From a virus, in the IMG/VR virus record IMGVR_UViG_3300031951_000717, positions 1 through 33,200 of that record: 33,200 nucleotides of DNA, one strand, 5' to 3'. The translations under genes and the position numbers were made by a program. The notes under the pieces are model-generated. The model was not told where the DNA came from. It was given only the letters and a program-made list of their open reading frames with translations, and did no database searches. Below, piece by piece: positions 1 through 6,700 of this stretch (position 1 is its first letter; each line of letters starts with the position of its first letter).

Positions 1-164
1 TCGGATTATCATATCTACGTGCTGCTGCTGCATCTGTAGTCGCTCTATACACTGCGGGTCAGCATGACCCAAAGGTACTGGCTTCTGCATTTGTTGCTGG
101 TCTAATCGGTCCTATCATGAAGGCGCTTGATAAGTCAGCACCTCAGTTCGGACTTAAGAAGTAA
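1..164 (+). CDS. C-terminal end of a small membrane protein, possible holin (partial)
   Basis: The open frame runs in from the left edge (first full codon at 3) and ends at TAA 162-164, giving 53 visible residues. They are Ala-rich and hydrophobic (residues about 5-20 and 27-42, split by a short polar GQHDPK turn), with a basic tail ending in Leu-Lys-Lys. Two hydrophobic stretches and a charged C-terminus fit a holin or another small phage membrane protein. The pattern of a hydrophobic helix, an acidic DPK-type turn, a second helix and a PQFG-like end resembles small membrane proteins of actinophages, but I cannot name a family. It is followed at once by a strong terminator, so it is probably the last gene of a rightward late transcript. 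The start lies outside the window. Confidence 0.55.
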   Translation, partial: GLSYLRAAAASVVALYTAGQHDPKVLASAFVAGLIGPIMKALDKSAPQFGLKK

Positions 165-181
165 CACAACTAAATTAATAG

Positions 182-223
182 CCCCCGCTCTGGTACTTTA
201 ACCTACCAGGCGGGGGTCTTTTT
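182..223 (+). terminator. Intrinsic terminator ending the rightward transcript
   Basis: CCCCCGC at 182-188 pairs with GCGGGGG at 210-216. An inner stem CTGGTA (190-195) pairs with TACCAG (204-209) around an 8-base loop. A T-rich run (TCTTTTTT) follows directly from 217. Stem and T-run are both oriented for rightward transcription. On the other strand the hairpin has no T-run, so it would not be a classical terminator for the converging WhiB transcript. Confidence 0.92.
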
Positions 224-232
224 TGTTTCTAT

Positions 233-514
233 TTATTCGTAGAGTCCTTCAAAGACTAGACCCTTGGCTATAATGTTGCGCTTCTTACGCATAGCACGCC
301 TTGTTTTTTCTGTTGTTCCACCCCAATAACCGCTTACGTTATTGTATAAGGAATAATTTAAGCATTCAATTTTAACTGGACATGCAGCACAGATGCGTTT
401 GAGTGTTGATTCATTCTCATATCTTTTGCCACCATCAGGAACAAAGAACTCGTTTGTATCTATACCTCTGCAGTTGCTTTGGTCTGTCCACATTAACTCA
501 TCCGATAGATTCAT
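233..514 (-). CDS. whiB: WhiB-family transcriptional regulator
   Basis: This 93-residue protein carries the complete WhiB signature: four cysteines at residues 15, 42, 45 and 51 (C...CxxCxxxxxC), which in the family ligate a [4Fe-4S] cluster, followed by a GYWGG turn at 62-66 and a basic C-terminal segment (RRAMRKKR, about 72-79) that contacts DNA in characterised members. WhiB proteins are restricted to Actinobacteria and their phages and act by binding the primary sigma factor region 4 and redirecting RNA polymerase. The ATG is preceded by a near-perfect AGGAGG, which also forms the end of the upstream FmdB-like gene; the two genes overlap as TAATG. It is the last gene of the leftward arm, facing the terminator at 182-223. 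A role in late or host promoter control is inference. Confidence 0.95.
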   Translation of the reverse strand: MNLSDELMWTDQSNCRGIDTNEFFVPDGGKRYENESTLKRICAACPVKIECLNYSLYNNVSGYWGGTTEKTRRAMRKKRNIIAKGLVFEGLYE

Positions 515-675
515 TATCCTCCTGTCGAGTAGAACCCTGGTGCATTAAACTTAATCCCTGGAGCAGACCATATGCGCTGCATAGTGTTACTGCAAGTAGA
601 ACAAATCGGTGGAATGTTTTCATTAGTCTCTATAACCTCACTACAAGTTGTACATTTAAAATCATATAACGGCAT
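514..675 (-). CDS. FmdB-like zinc-ribbon protein
   Basis: A 53-residue protein beginning MPLYDFKC. It has two Cys pairs, CTTC at residues 8-11 and CSTC at 25-28, spaced as in the FmdB/CxxC regulatory zinc-ribbon family. The typical MP-x-Y-x-(F/Y)-x-C opening and the tail IWSAPGIKFNAPGFYSTG also match FmdB proteins, whose C-terminal segment commonly reads F.G.GFY.TD. It overlaps the zinc-binding gene upstream and whiB downstream as TAATG at both ends, so translation is probably coupled. FmdB members are predicted regulators, but their biochemical role is poorly known. Family assignment is good; function is uncertain. Confidence 0.85.
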   Translation of the reverse strand: MPLYDFKCTTCSEVIETNENIPPICSTCSNTMQRIWSAPGIKFNAPGFYSTGG

Positions 676-872
676 TAGTCACAATCCATCCAATCAATTG
701 GCGTAGGTGCAGTTGTAATGGTGCCACACTCTTTACACTTCTGAGCGAGGTCATACCATGCTAACTCACGGGTTTCCATATCCCACATTACTGTAAGTTC
801 AAACATAAGACAACCACATATACAGGCGAATGTTGGTTCGCCTCTAAGGTCATTCACCTGCTTCCCACTCAT
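675..872 (-). CDS. Small zinc-ribbon protein
   Basis: A 65-residue protein with CICGC at residues 17-21 and CKEC at 46-49, giving a two-knuckle zinc site around a short beta-rich core (FELTVMWDMETRELAWYDL). The start is uncertain. ATG at 872 has no clear ribosome-binding site. An in-frame GTG at 857 lies just after GGGAAGCAG and would give a product beginning VNDLRGEP. Its stop overlaps the FmdB-like start as TAATG. I do not recognise a named family. Its position among regulators suggests a protein- or nucleic-acid-binding role, which is inference. Confidence 0.75.
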   Translation of the reverse strand: MSGKQVNDLRGEPTFACICGCLMFELTVMWDMETRELAWYDLAQKCKECGTITTAPTPIDWMDCD

Positions 873-898
873 GCATGGTCAGCCATTCTAAGTATGTT

Positions 899-1549
899 TC
901 AATCATCTTCAGCCTCTTCTTGCTGTTGACTCTCTGTTGCATCTGGCTCATGATATGGTCTCCAACCACCTAGGTTTTTAACCAATGAATTGATAGCACG
1001 TTGTACTTTCATACGTGCACCATCTGGTGTGCTGTCCATGTCCTTGGCTAGTAATGACCAGTCAGGTGAATCTATACTGAAACGTAGACGAAGGATATTC
1101 TGCTTGGCATCAGAGAGTTTCTCGAATGCTTTTGCAATGTCGCTTCGCAATGCGAGCCAGTTGTTACCATCTGCCAGATTTCCACTACCAAACTTAGCGT
1201 TGAGGTCTTGGATACTAACTGGGATTGAATATGTACCAGCAATGATTGAGGGTAAGAACGCTTCAACAACAGAGACATCATAGTAATAGAGGTCTGATGT
1301 GTCGTAGCCAACCTTCTTTGCTTTTTCTCTTTCACAATACTTAAGAGCCGCGTTACGTAAAGACTTAGCAATTAGTTTATCCTTGTCTTTTGATTCTAAC
1401 TCGGACCATTCTTTATACTTTCGCGGGTGTCCAACGAACCACACCCATAGTTCTTGTGCAATGTCATCACGTTCAAGCATGGCATACTTACGCGCATACT
1501 CGGATGCTAGTTGCTGAACTACATCATTATACTCTTCAATGTAATTCAT
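899..1549 (-). CDS. Sigma-70-like RNA polymerase sigma factor (divergent)
   Basis: A 216-residue protein organised like a short ECF/phage sigma factor. Residues about 24-80 (LERDDIAQELWVWF, then a basic helix ending in KYCEREKAKK) resemble sigma region 2. Residues about 140-195 (AFEKLSDAKQNILRLRF, then a helix-turn-helix-like LLAKDMDSTPDGARMKVQRAINSL, shown here in part) resemble region 4. The C-terminal 20 residues are Glu/Gln/Asp-rich and probably disordered. ATG 1549 overlaps the phosphoesterase stop as TAATG and has GAGG upstream. Beside WhiB and FmdB-like genes, a role in directing host polymerase to phage promoters is plausible. It could instead be a non-sigma helix-turn-helix protein; the match is by pattern only. 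Confidence 0.6.
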   Translation of the reverse strand: MNYIEEYNDVVQQLASEYARKYAMLERDDIAQELWVWFVGHPRKYKEWSELESKDKDKLIAKSLRNAALKYCEREKAKKVGYDTSDLYYYDVSVVEAFLPSIIAGTYSIPVSIQDLNAKFGSGNLADGNNWLALRSDIAKAFEKLSDAKQNILRLRFSIDSPDWSLLAKDMDSTPDGARMKVQRAINSLVKNLGGWRPYHEPDATESQQQEEAEDD

Positions 1550-2286
1550 TATGGTAGATATACCTCACCATTAATAATAGGTACTGCGTATGGAACTACC
1601 TTTTTATTGTTTTCTACTAGGATTCCAATACCCTGCTGCCAGTTGGCGGTACCTGCTGATAGGTAATCTGCCTGCTTGATATCCATCATATGCCCCACTT
1701 CGAGACCGAAGAGAGTGCTTGTCTTGCCATAGAAGCCAACTGTTTCATGTTGTAATCCCACGCGATGCGTGTGACCACAGACTACTGACTTGCCTAGGCG
1801 CTTGGCTAACGACAGCGCTGTACTTCCAGGTGTCTGAGACAACTTGCCTTCGTCTCCGTGTGCCATTACCCAACCAGGTAGTAACTCATGCATCTTATGC
1901 AAGTAAGTTACGCCTAAAGAATTATACCCCAGTAGTTCTTCAATCTCTAGTGACTTGAGACTGCTGAACGCTGGGGCATACTTACGAATGTAAGTATCTA
2001 TGCGGTCTGTATGATTAGACCTTTGAATATAAAATGGTTTCTTTCCTAGTGCTTTCTTAAAATCATTTATAATTTCTTTTGTTGTATCAATGCCTTGCTG
2101 TAGCGTACCTGCATATTCACCAGCCATGCCTTTGTTCCAACGGCTAGGTTCAGGTGCATCTAGTTCATCTCCTACACACCAGAGTTCATCTGGTTTGTAT
2201 TCAGAAATAAAATCTATAACGGCATTTACGGTTCTATCATCTTGATATGGAATCTGTAAGTCACTAAGGACGACGACTCTCTTCAT
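1549..2286 (-). CDS. Calcineurin-like metallophosphoesterase
   Basis: A 245-residue protein with the standard metal-binding motifs in order: VVLSDLQIP near the N-terminus (D-x-H variant with Gln), CVGDELD (GD), RSNHTDR (NH), MAHGDEG (HGD) and CGHTHR (GHTH). These ligate two metal ions in the calcineurin-like fold, which hydrolyses phosphomono- or diesters of nucleotides, nucleic acids or proteins. The frame is open to 2340, but I place the start at ATG 2286 because GGAG lies seven bases upstream and the product then begins MKRVVVLSDL, as is usual for the family. It overlaps the upstream DUF1599-like gene by 23 bases. Substrate unknown. Confidence 0.9.
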   Translation of the reverse strand: MKRVVVLSDLQIPYQDDRTVNAVIDFISEYKPDELWCVGDELDAPEPSRWNKGMAGEYAGTLQQGIDTTKEIINDFKKALGKKPFYIQRSNHTDRIDTYIRKYAPAFSSLKSLEIEELLGYNSLGVTYLHKMHELLPGWVMAHGDEGKLSQTPGSTALSLAKRLGKSVVCGHTHRVGLQHETVGFYGKTSTLFGLEVGHMMDIKQADYLSAGTANWQQGIGILVENNKKVVPYAVPIINGEVYLP

Positions 2287-2578
2287 ATGGTTCTCCATTT
2301 GGAATGCCAGCCCACTGATTGCGCTGAACAAGTAAACCAATTATGGCATAGTTTGCTAGGTCAATGAGTGTATCTTCGATGGATTCGTAGTTCGGCGTGT
2401 CGCCGCTATCTATTAGGTTGTTGAGTCTAGCCATCTTGTCATACATACGGACTCGCAGTCCGTTCATAGGACCGCCTGGTGCTCCAGCAATATTCATTGG
2501 ACCATAGTCCTCATGCTTCTTAGTCAAGATAACGAATAGTTCACGCATGATTTGTGCTGCGTCTTCACTTTCCTTCAT
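2264..2578 (-). CDS. DUF1599/Nmad1-like protein
   Basis: A 104-residue all-helical protein with the typical pattern: KKHEDYGPMN near residues 20-29, GLRVRMYDKMARL in the middle and ESIEDTLIDLANYAII towards the C-terminus. This matches the small phage proteins grouped as DUF1599, also called nucleotide modification associated domain 1. Acidic residues in conserved helices (E/D in HEDYG and EDTLIDLANY) recall the all-alpha NTP pyrophosphatases (MazG/dUTPase-like), so a house-cleaning or modified-nucleotide role is plausible but unproven. It overlaps the next gene downstream by 23 bases and the one upstream by 14 bases. No DNA-modification partner enzyme is visible in the window. Confidence 0.75.
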   Translation of the reverse strand: MKESEDAAQIMRELFVILTKKHEDYGPMNIAGAPGGPMNGLRVRMYDKMARLNNLIDSGDTPNYESIEDTLIDLANYAIIGLLVQRNQWAGIPNGEPYEESRRP

Positions 2579-2885
2579 TGAGCAACTCCCTTAGTTCTAT
2601 GTCCATGTCTTTCTTGGCTACCTGTACTACTATCTCATTGAATACTTCGTCTGTCTTGCCATACTTAGATGACAGCATAAGGGCTGCTATACCAGTGACA
2701 AGGAACTTAGCATCCTCTGGGTCTACATCTATTGCTTCATAGACATCATGCAAAGCATGAAGGATATTGAGGTGCTTCTTCTCGGACAATTGTATAACCA
2801 TATCAAAATCTAAATGGTCGGCATGCTCCCAGAAACTATTATCCATTGGCAATACATTCTCTGATTCGTTCGTCAATCCACTCAC
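2565..2885 (-). CDS. Hypothetical protein
   Basis: An acidic, mostly helical protein of up to 106 residues with no motif I recognise; the core includes a hydrophobic helix FLVTGIAALML. Three starts are possible: GTG 2885, TTG 2876 (AGGGAG about eight bases upstream, the best-placed ribosome-binding site) and ATG 2846 (overlapping the stop of the primase TOPRIM frame by eight bases, but with only a weak GAGA upstream). It lies between the primase and the DUF1599-like gene, so it probably belongs to the nucleotide/replication group. Confidence 0.7.
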   Translation of the reverse strand: MSGLTNESENVLPMDNSFWEHADHLDFDMVIQLSEKKHLNILHALHDVYEAIDVDPEDAKFLVTGIAALMLSSKYGKTDEVFNEIVVQVAKKDMDIELRELLNEGK

Positions 2886-3474
2886 TCCCTTTCTTTATCA
2901 TCATAGAGTTTACATCTTCACCGTCTGGCATGCTGATGATATTTACATTACCAAGTTCACGGCTAATCTTCTTGCCAAACTCTAAGCCAGGGGCATCTCC
3001 ATCTGCTAGGACAATGACTGTTTCAAAGTCATCTAAGATTTTAGCGTAGTGTTTCTTCCAGTTGTTTGCACCTGGGATACCAACTGTTGGGTGTGCTGTC
3101 TTGACGTTCATCATAATACAATCAAACTCACCTTCGGTTACACATATGTAACTGTCGGCAGCAAAGACTGCTTGCGTATTAAACATAGTAGTTTCGGCAC
3201 CAACTAATCCCATATACTTAGCATCGTGTGTACCAGTTAAGTCACGAAATCTAATGTCAACAACACCTGATGGTGTTATGTATGGGATAGCAAGCCTACC
3301 TTTGTAAGGCTCATGCCCTGGAAGTGGGTCTTCTACCACTCCCAAGTGAAAGACCTTTGCCTCTTCTACCGAGAGATGACGGCTTGACAGATAGACGCTC
3401 GCGCTTTCTATTGCTGCTGTGTATCTCTGTGTTGCCTGCAGTAAGAACTTTCTCTGCGAATTGTTTAGCCTCAC
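2839..3474 (-). CDS. DnaG-type primase, TOPRIM part (second frame)
   Basis: This 211-residue frame holds the linker and catalytic core of a DnaG-like primase: SVYLSSRHLSVEEAKVFHLG (the YL..RGLS...F.LG motif before the core), the basic-core segment GRLAIPY, CVTEGEFDCIMM with the TOPRIM Glu, and VIVLADGDAPGLEFGKKI with the D-x-D metal site. It lacks the zinc-binding domain, which lies in the overlapping +1-related frame upstream (3311-3688). Two readings are possible: frameshifting joins both parts into one primase, or this part starts separately at GTG 3474, which has GAGGGAG nine bases upstream. A sequencing or assembly error is a third possibility. Confidence 0.8.
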   Translation of the reverse strand: MRLNNSQRKFLLQATQRYTAAIESASVYLSSRHLSVEEAKVFHLGVVEDPLPGHEPYKGRLAIPYITPSGVVDIRFRDLTGTHDAKYMGLVGAETTMFNTQAVFAADSYICVTEGEFDCIMMNVKTAHPTVGIPGANNWKKHYAKILDDFETVIVLADGDAPGLEFGKKISRELGNVNIISMPDGEDVNSMMIKKGSEWIDERIRECIANG

Positions 3475-3688
3475 GAAAATTAACTCCCTCTTTTTGCATG
3501 ATTAAAGCATAGACATCGCCTTTGACGCCACAACCGTGGCAAACAAAAACGTTCTTATCATAGTTTACTGCTGCTGATGCATGACTATCTGAATGAAAGC
3601 AGCATCTCATCTTACGCCAACCTGAACCTATTGCTGGTGTATCTGCACCTAAATAATGTAGGTATTCTTCAATGCTTGGTTTCTCCAT
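3311..3688 (-). CDS. DnaG-type primase, CHC2 zinc-finger part (first frame)
   Basis: The N-terminal 85 residues are a classic CHC2 domain: C29-x2-H32 and C50-x2-C53 around VNYDKNVFVCHGCG, then GDVYALIMQKEGVNFREA, where the family shows helix alpha of the zinc domain. Zinc domains of DnaG primases recognise template DNA during primer synthesis. After about residue 85 the frame turns into low-complexity basic sequence (RKRERL, GRRGKG), while the neighbouring frame continues the expected primase linker. The real coding sequence therefore changes frame between about 3395 and 3474, and the last 35-40 residues are probably not the biological C-terminus. The ATG at 3688 overlaps the end of the nuclease gene by 20 bases. 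Confidence 0.8.
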   Translation of the reverse strand: MEKPSIEEYLHYLGADTPAIGSGWRKMRCCFHSDSHASAAVNYDKNVFVCHGCGVKGDVYALIMQKEGVNFREAKQFAEKVLTAGNTEIHSSNRKRERLSVKPSSLGRRGKGLSLGSGRRPTSRA

Positions 3689-4025
3689 TGTTTAATGCTC
3701 TCTTTAGTAGGTCTAACCAAACATGTCCAGGCATGGTGCAGTACCACTCGCTAGGGCTCCGCTTCCCTTTACGTTTGTGCCACACCACGCCTGTCCACGC
3801 CCCGTCATTGCTCATTTCTATGAGCAATTCCTCTGTCCATCCAGCCAAGTTCATCTTGGCATGATTCTTTATTTCAATTGTAACTCCAGGTATACCAGAG
3901 ATATCACCTTTATCTAGCGTAGCACCAGCCAATCGTCTATCGACATACTGAAAGCCATTCTCTTTGAGATATGCAACGACATCTCGTTCTGCTCCAGAAC
4001 CTTTAGCCTTGGCTGCGCTACTCAT
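3669..4025 (-). CDS. Holliday-junction-resolvase-like PD-(D/E)xK nuclease
   Basis: A 118-residue protein with the Hjc/VRR-type nuclease core: GSGAERDVVAYLKENGF with Glu13, LDKGDISGI with Asp41, and TIEIKNH with the E-x-K pair Glu51/Lys53. The basic patch KRKGKR fits DNA binding. Resolvases of this fold cleave branched DNA made during phage replication or recombination and clear it before packaging. ATG 4025 is preceded by GGGGAG and overlaps the upstream small gene as TAATG. Its place between helicase and primase genes supports a replication/recombination role. The exact substrate cannot be told from sequence. Confidence 0.8.
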   Translation of the reverse strand: MSSAAKAKGSGAERDVVAYLKENGFQYVDRRLAGATLDKGDISGIPGVTIEIKNHAKMNLAGWTEELLIEMSNDGAWTGVVWHKRKGKRSPSEWYCTMPGHVWLDLLKRALNNGETKH

Positions 4026-4183
4026 TATTCTCCCCAGTATTTCATGATGATGGTAACTGCAGTATGAAGACTACAATCGCAATCTCCACTTACTTTTTCC
4101 ATTTCTTCAAAATGAGAATCATTTTCTTCCCATATTGAAGTTACTAATTCGCCAATTGTATATGGTTTATATGAAGTACTCAT
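4025..4183 (-). CDS. Small hypothetical protein
   Basis: A 52-residue ORF that fits exactly between two replication genes: its ATG overlaps the helicase stop as ATGA and its TAA overlaps the nuclease ATG. The product begins MSTSYKPY, is acidic in the middle (IWEENDSHFEEMEK) and has a CDC motif at residues 35-37. AGGAG lies about 11 bases upstream of the start. The perfect coupling at both ends is the main evidence that it is real. No family recognised. Confidence 0.7.
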   Translation of the reverse strand: MSTSYKPYTIGELVTSIWEENDSHFEEMEKVSGDCDCSLHTAVTIIMKYWGE

Positions 4184-4995
4184 GGTATTACTTGCTCCTG
4201 TCTATAATCTCTGACTACATCTTCAAGATACATAGAGCCAGGCTCGAATGATAATGAGATGTAAGTATTACCTGTTGGGTCTGCTTTGCCATAACGATTC
4301 TTAACAGGCGCTATACATAAGTAAGCATCTTGTCCTTGCATCATCTGACCTACAGTTAAAACCATAGCAGGAATCTGCGCGACTTTGCCTTGCAGTGCTG
4401 ACCGTGGCTGACACGGATAGCCAGGTGCGCCTTCCTGTGTATGGTGCAGGACTAATACGGCTGCGTTGGTATCTCTTGCAAGATACTTAAGTTCTTTCAT
4501 AACTTGTCGCATGCCTGCGAACTCTTCGTGTCCATCAATAGCAATGTCCATAAGATTATCTACAACTATAAGGGTAGGACTTCTACCCCAGATAGTTTCG
4601 AATGCAGATACTTCCTCATCTAAATCACGGAGAGTAGGACTTGGTTCAAATGACCAATACATATTCCCATACTCACGTAAGATTGACTCGGCTGTATCTG
4701 GCTGTGTTTTTAACATCTGTTCTGCTTGCTGTTGTGGAATGCGTGCGCGGAGTGCTAGCAATCTCATAGCCATAGTATGTGCATTGGTATCTGCAGAGAA
4801 ATATAATGTAGGTTGTTTCAATCTTGCTGCGATATGCAATGCAATACTTGACTTGCCTGCACCAGGAGTGCCTGCAATTACTGTTACTTCTGCACGCCGT
4901 AATATAATTCCTTCTCTTGCGAAGGCTTGGAAAGGTGGCGGTAATGGTTCCCCGCCAACCTCTGCCTTGCCTACGCTACGGCGTAGTGTTTTCAT
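4180..4995 (-). CDS. DnaB-like replicative helicase / RecA-fold ATPase
   Basis: A 271-residue RecA-fold ATPase. Walker A is GTPGAGKS at residues 42-49, Walker B is LIVVD at 142-146, and a sensor-like segment VLVLHHTQEG follows, with NRYGKADPTGN near the C-terminus in place of the DnaB arginine-finger/loop region. The order and spacing match the C-terminal domain of DnaB-family helicases and phage proteins annotated as such. The N-terminal collar domain is absent, and the protein is shorter than full DnaB (about 450). It probably unwinds the fork with the primase encoded three genes downstream. A RadA/RecA-like recombinase is the alternative. ATG 4995 lies directly after the upstream stop. Confidence 0.82.
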   Translation of the reverse strand: MKTLRRSVGKAEVGGEPLPPPFQAFAREGIILRRAEVTVIAGTPGAGKSSIALHIAARLKQPTLYFSADTNAHTMAMRLLALRARIPQQQAEQMLKTQPDTAESILREYGNMYWSFEPSPTLRDLDEEVSAFETIWGRSPTLIVVDNLMDIAIDGHEEFAGMRQVMKELKYLARDTNAAVLVLHHTQEGAPGYPCQPRSALQGKVAQIPAMVLTVGQMMQGQDAYLCIAPVKNRYGKADPTGNTYISLSFEPGSMYLEDVVRDYRQEQVIP

Positions 4996-5460
4996 TTATG
5001 CCTTTGTTTGGTCGGCTACGAATGTAGCAAACTCTGGTGAGCCTGCCTTTACATATTGAGTTGCACATTTAGTTGGGTCGCCCTGCTTGGCAGGACAGAA
5101 GTGACCTTTGTATGGACCGAACTTACCTGTCATGCCATGAATGCGTGTCATTGAACCATGAGGACACATGCGCTGTCCTGCACCTGCTGGTGATGCTGCT
5201 GGTGCAAATGATTCTGTTGCAATGATTGTTCCACCGAGTGCGCTGTTAATATAACCTGCTGCTGGTGAGATAGGAGTTGCATCTGATGCGCTGAAACCAG
5301 TGCCACGCACTGCTTTTTCGACTTCATCGATTGCTTCTACGATTGCAAAGACTTGTGTTGTTAGTGCTGTAAACTCATCAGGTGTGTTAGCACGAAGTGT
5401 TAACTGTGTACCTGCTGCTGTCTTAAGATTGATACTGATAGGTGCTTCTGAATGGGACAT
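4996..5460 (-). CDS. Hypothetical protein with C-terminal zinc-binding motif
   Basis: A 154-residue protein. The N-terminal 50 residues alternate beta strands and a helix (SINLKTAAGTQLTLRA, then a long helix about 27-50). An Ala/Pro/Ser-rich linker follows, then a C-terminal Cys/His cluster: C99, H101, H108, H120, C122, C132. Such an N-terminal fold plus zinc-binding tail between a Cas4-like exonuclease and a helicase suggests a nucleic-acid-binding accessory factor, but I do not recognise the family. Start ATG 5460 overlaps the exonuclease stop as TAATG and has GGAG a few bases upstream. Confidence 0.75.
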   Translation of the reverse strand: MSHSEAPISINLKTAAGTQLTLRANTPDEFTALTTQVFAIVEAIDEVEKAVRGTGFSASDATPISPAAGYINSALGGTIIATESFAPAASPAGAGQRMCPHGSMTRIHGMTGKFGPYKGHFCPAKQGDPTKCATQYVKAGSPEFATFVADQTKA

Positions 5461-6233
5461 TATTCTCCTTGTATCGGTGTAGATATGTTTTTCTTTTCGC
5501 GGTGCTTTCTTACTTTCATGGCAAGTTCAATACCTTTCCAGCCATGAACTAAGTCTACGAAGTGAAGGGTACATTGTCCACTACCTGCTGGTAGATGCAC
5601 GATGATTCCCTTCTCTGTGTTGATGTCACCCCAAGAACCACGGGTTGCCGTGGCAGGGTCATACGGCAAGCCGTGTGCATACACTGCTAACTGCATAGCG
5701 ATTTTGTTTGGGTAACTAATGCTGCCTGTCTTAAGGTCAGAGATAAACTTCTCGCCTTTGTATTCGACAACACGGTCAGGTGTTCCAGCAATCTTGTACT
5801 TATCTAGTACGCAGAACTGTTCGATGTTTATATTAGTAAAGTTCTTTGTTGCTTCTGCATATGCTTGAATGTCTGCGACATAATCATCTGGGATAGGACC
5901 GAGGTCTTGACCTCTGTCTAACTTCTCTGTAAGAGAATGGATTGCTGTTCCGATAGTAGCCTGCTTAGTTGCACCTGCTGCTTGCATTGCATCTTCAACT
6001 AACTTATCCATCTCTAACTTATCTTCACGTGCTGCTGATGCAGCCAGTAATAAATCAGAACGTAATGTTAATCCAGTTGCAGCCATGCGTAACTTCCATG
6101 CTACCAATGCAGTACCGTCATCTAATGAACCAGCAACTGTTGTTGTTCTTGTATATGCCACTGGCTTACCACCTTTAGGTGGCACTACCATTGGTCTGCC
6201 GTACCTATCCCTAGGTATTTCTAACTCTGCCAT
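5460..6233 (-). CDS. Cas4/RecB-like PD-(D/E)xK exonuclease
   Basis: A 257-residue nuclease with the RecB/Cas4 motif set: GTAIHSLTE with His99 (motif I), GTPDRVVEY with Asp153 (motif II), FISDLKTG with Asp166-x-Lys168 (motif III) and QLAVYAHG with Gln181/Tyr185. No four-cysteine Fe-S cluster of true Cas4 is visible. In phages these enzymes resect DNA ends for recombination or degrade host DNA. There is no CRISPR array or other cas gene here, so it should not be read as a CRISPR component. AAGGAG lies just upstream of ATG 6233. Confidence 0.88.
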   Translation of the reverse strand: MAELEIPRDRYGRPMVVPPKGGKPVAYTRTTTVAGSLDDGTALVAWKLRMAATGLTLRSDLLLAASAAREDKLEMDKLVEDAMQAAGATKQATIGTAIHSLTEKLDRGQDLGPIPDDYVADIQAYAEATKNFTNINIEQFCVLDKYKIAGTPDRVVEYKGEKFISDLKTGSISYPNKIAMQLAVYAHGLPYDPATATRGSWGDINTEKGIIVHLPAGSGQCTLHFVDLVHGWKGIELAMKVRKHREKKNISTPIQGE

Positions 6234-6257
6234 GTTTCTCCTTTGATTAGATGCCAG

Positions 6258-6292
6258 TGGGGGTAGGACAAGGAGAGAGCCAAAACCTACCG
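6258..6292 (-). other. Intergenic hairpin between helix-turn-helix gene and exonuclease gene
   Basis: TGGGGGTAGG (6258-6267) pairs with CCTACC plus GCCCA (6286-6296) through a one-base bulge, closing an 18-base loop. It lies in the 95-base gap 6234-6328, one of the few gaps in the leftward arm. No T-run follows on the minus strand, so it is not a classical terminator. It may be an RNA processing or translational control element, or an operator. Confidence 0.4.
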
Positions 6293-6328
6293 CCCATCTG
6301 ACTGTCCCATCATAGCATAAGGAACGGC

Positions 6329-6700
6329 TTATGCATTGACGTCATTGCCGCAGTGCGGACAAAGTTTTTCCTTTGCGACATATGGTTCATGCTCTACTGT
6401 ATCTGAGAATGATATGTCCATATAAATCTTGCATCCGCTACGCGTTTGCTTGGTTCTAATAATAGCACCTGATTTATGTAGCACTGACAACACGCCACTT
6501 GCTGTGCCGTGATGCATGTCTGTTAGGTATGACAACTCTTGCCATGTTAATCCTTGGCGGATTTGTTTTAATAGTGCTAACGCTTTTTGCTGGTTGTTAT
6601 ATTCCTTGCCAGTGCGCAGGTTTACTAGTGCTCTCTCTTTACTAGTATCTGTACCTGACCATCCAGCAGTACCGTTATAGGGTACAAAGGCTGAGGTCAT
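6329..6700 (-). CDS. Winged helix-turn-helix protein with C-terminal zinc ribbon end
   Basis: A 123-residue protein. Residues about 35-85 form a winged-helix pattern: ALALLKQIRQGLTWQELSYL, then HHGTASGVLSVLHKSGAIIR (a recognition helix followed by a wing) and a strand GCKIYMDI. The tail carries CPHCG at 115-119, a single zinc knuckle that would need a partner or a dimer to bind metal. It probably binds DNA and could regulate the leftward arm or act at an origin. ATG 6700 overlaps the upstream small gene as ATGA. It is followed by the hairpin-bearing gap 6234-6328. Confidence 0.72.
   Translation of the reverse strand: MTSAFVPYNGTAGWSGTDTSKERALVNLRTGKEYNNQQKALALLKQIRQGLTWQELSYLTDMHHGTASGVLSVLHKSGAIIRTKQTRSGCKIYMDISFSDTVEHEPYVAKEKLCPHCGNDVNA

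Noticed and set aside
850-906. 18-codon minus-strand ORF linking the sigma-like and zinc-ribbon genes (ATGATTGA overlap)
   Set aside because: Too short to support as a gene. It may matter only for translational coupling to the GTG 857 start of the next gene.
4466-5059. 197-codon plus-strand ORF opposite the helicase gene
   Set aside because: Antisense to a clear Walker A/B protein. The Ser/Ala/Ile-rich composition is what the reverse reading of a conserved gene gives.
5460-6233. CRISPR-Cas involvement suggested by a Cas4-like nuclease
   Set aside because: There is no repeat array, no other cas gene and no Fe-S cysteines. The context is phage recombination.
6309-6314. TATGAT as a leftward -10 box before the exonuclease gene
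   Set aside because: No -35-like hexamer lies at any usual spacing. A single hexamer of this kind is expected by chance.
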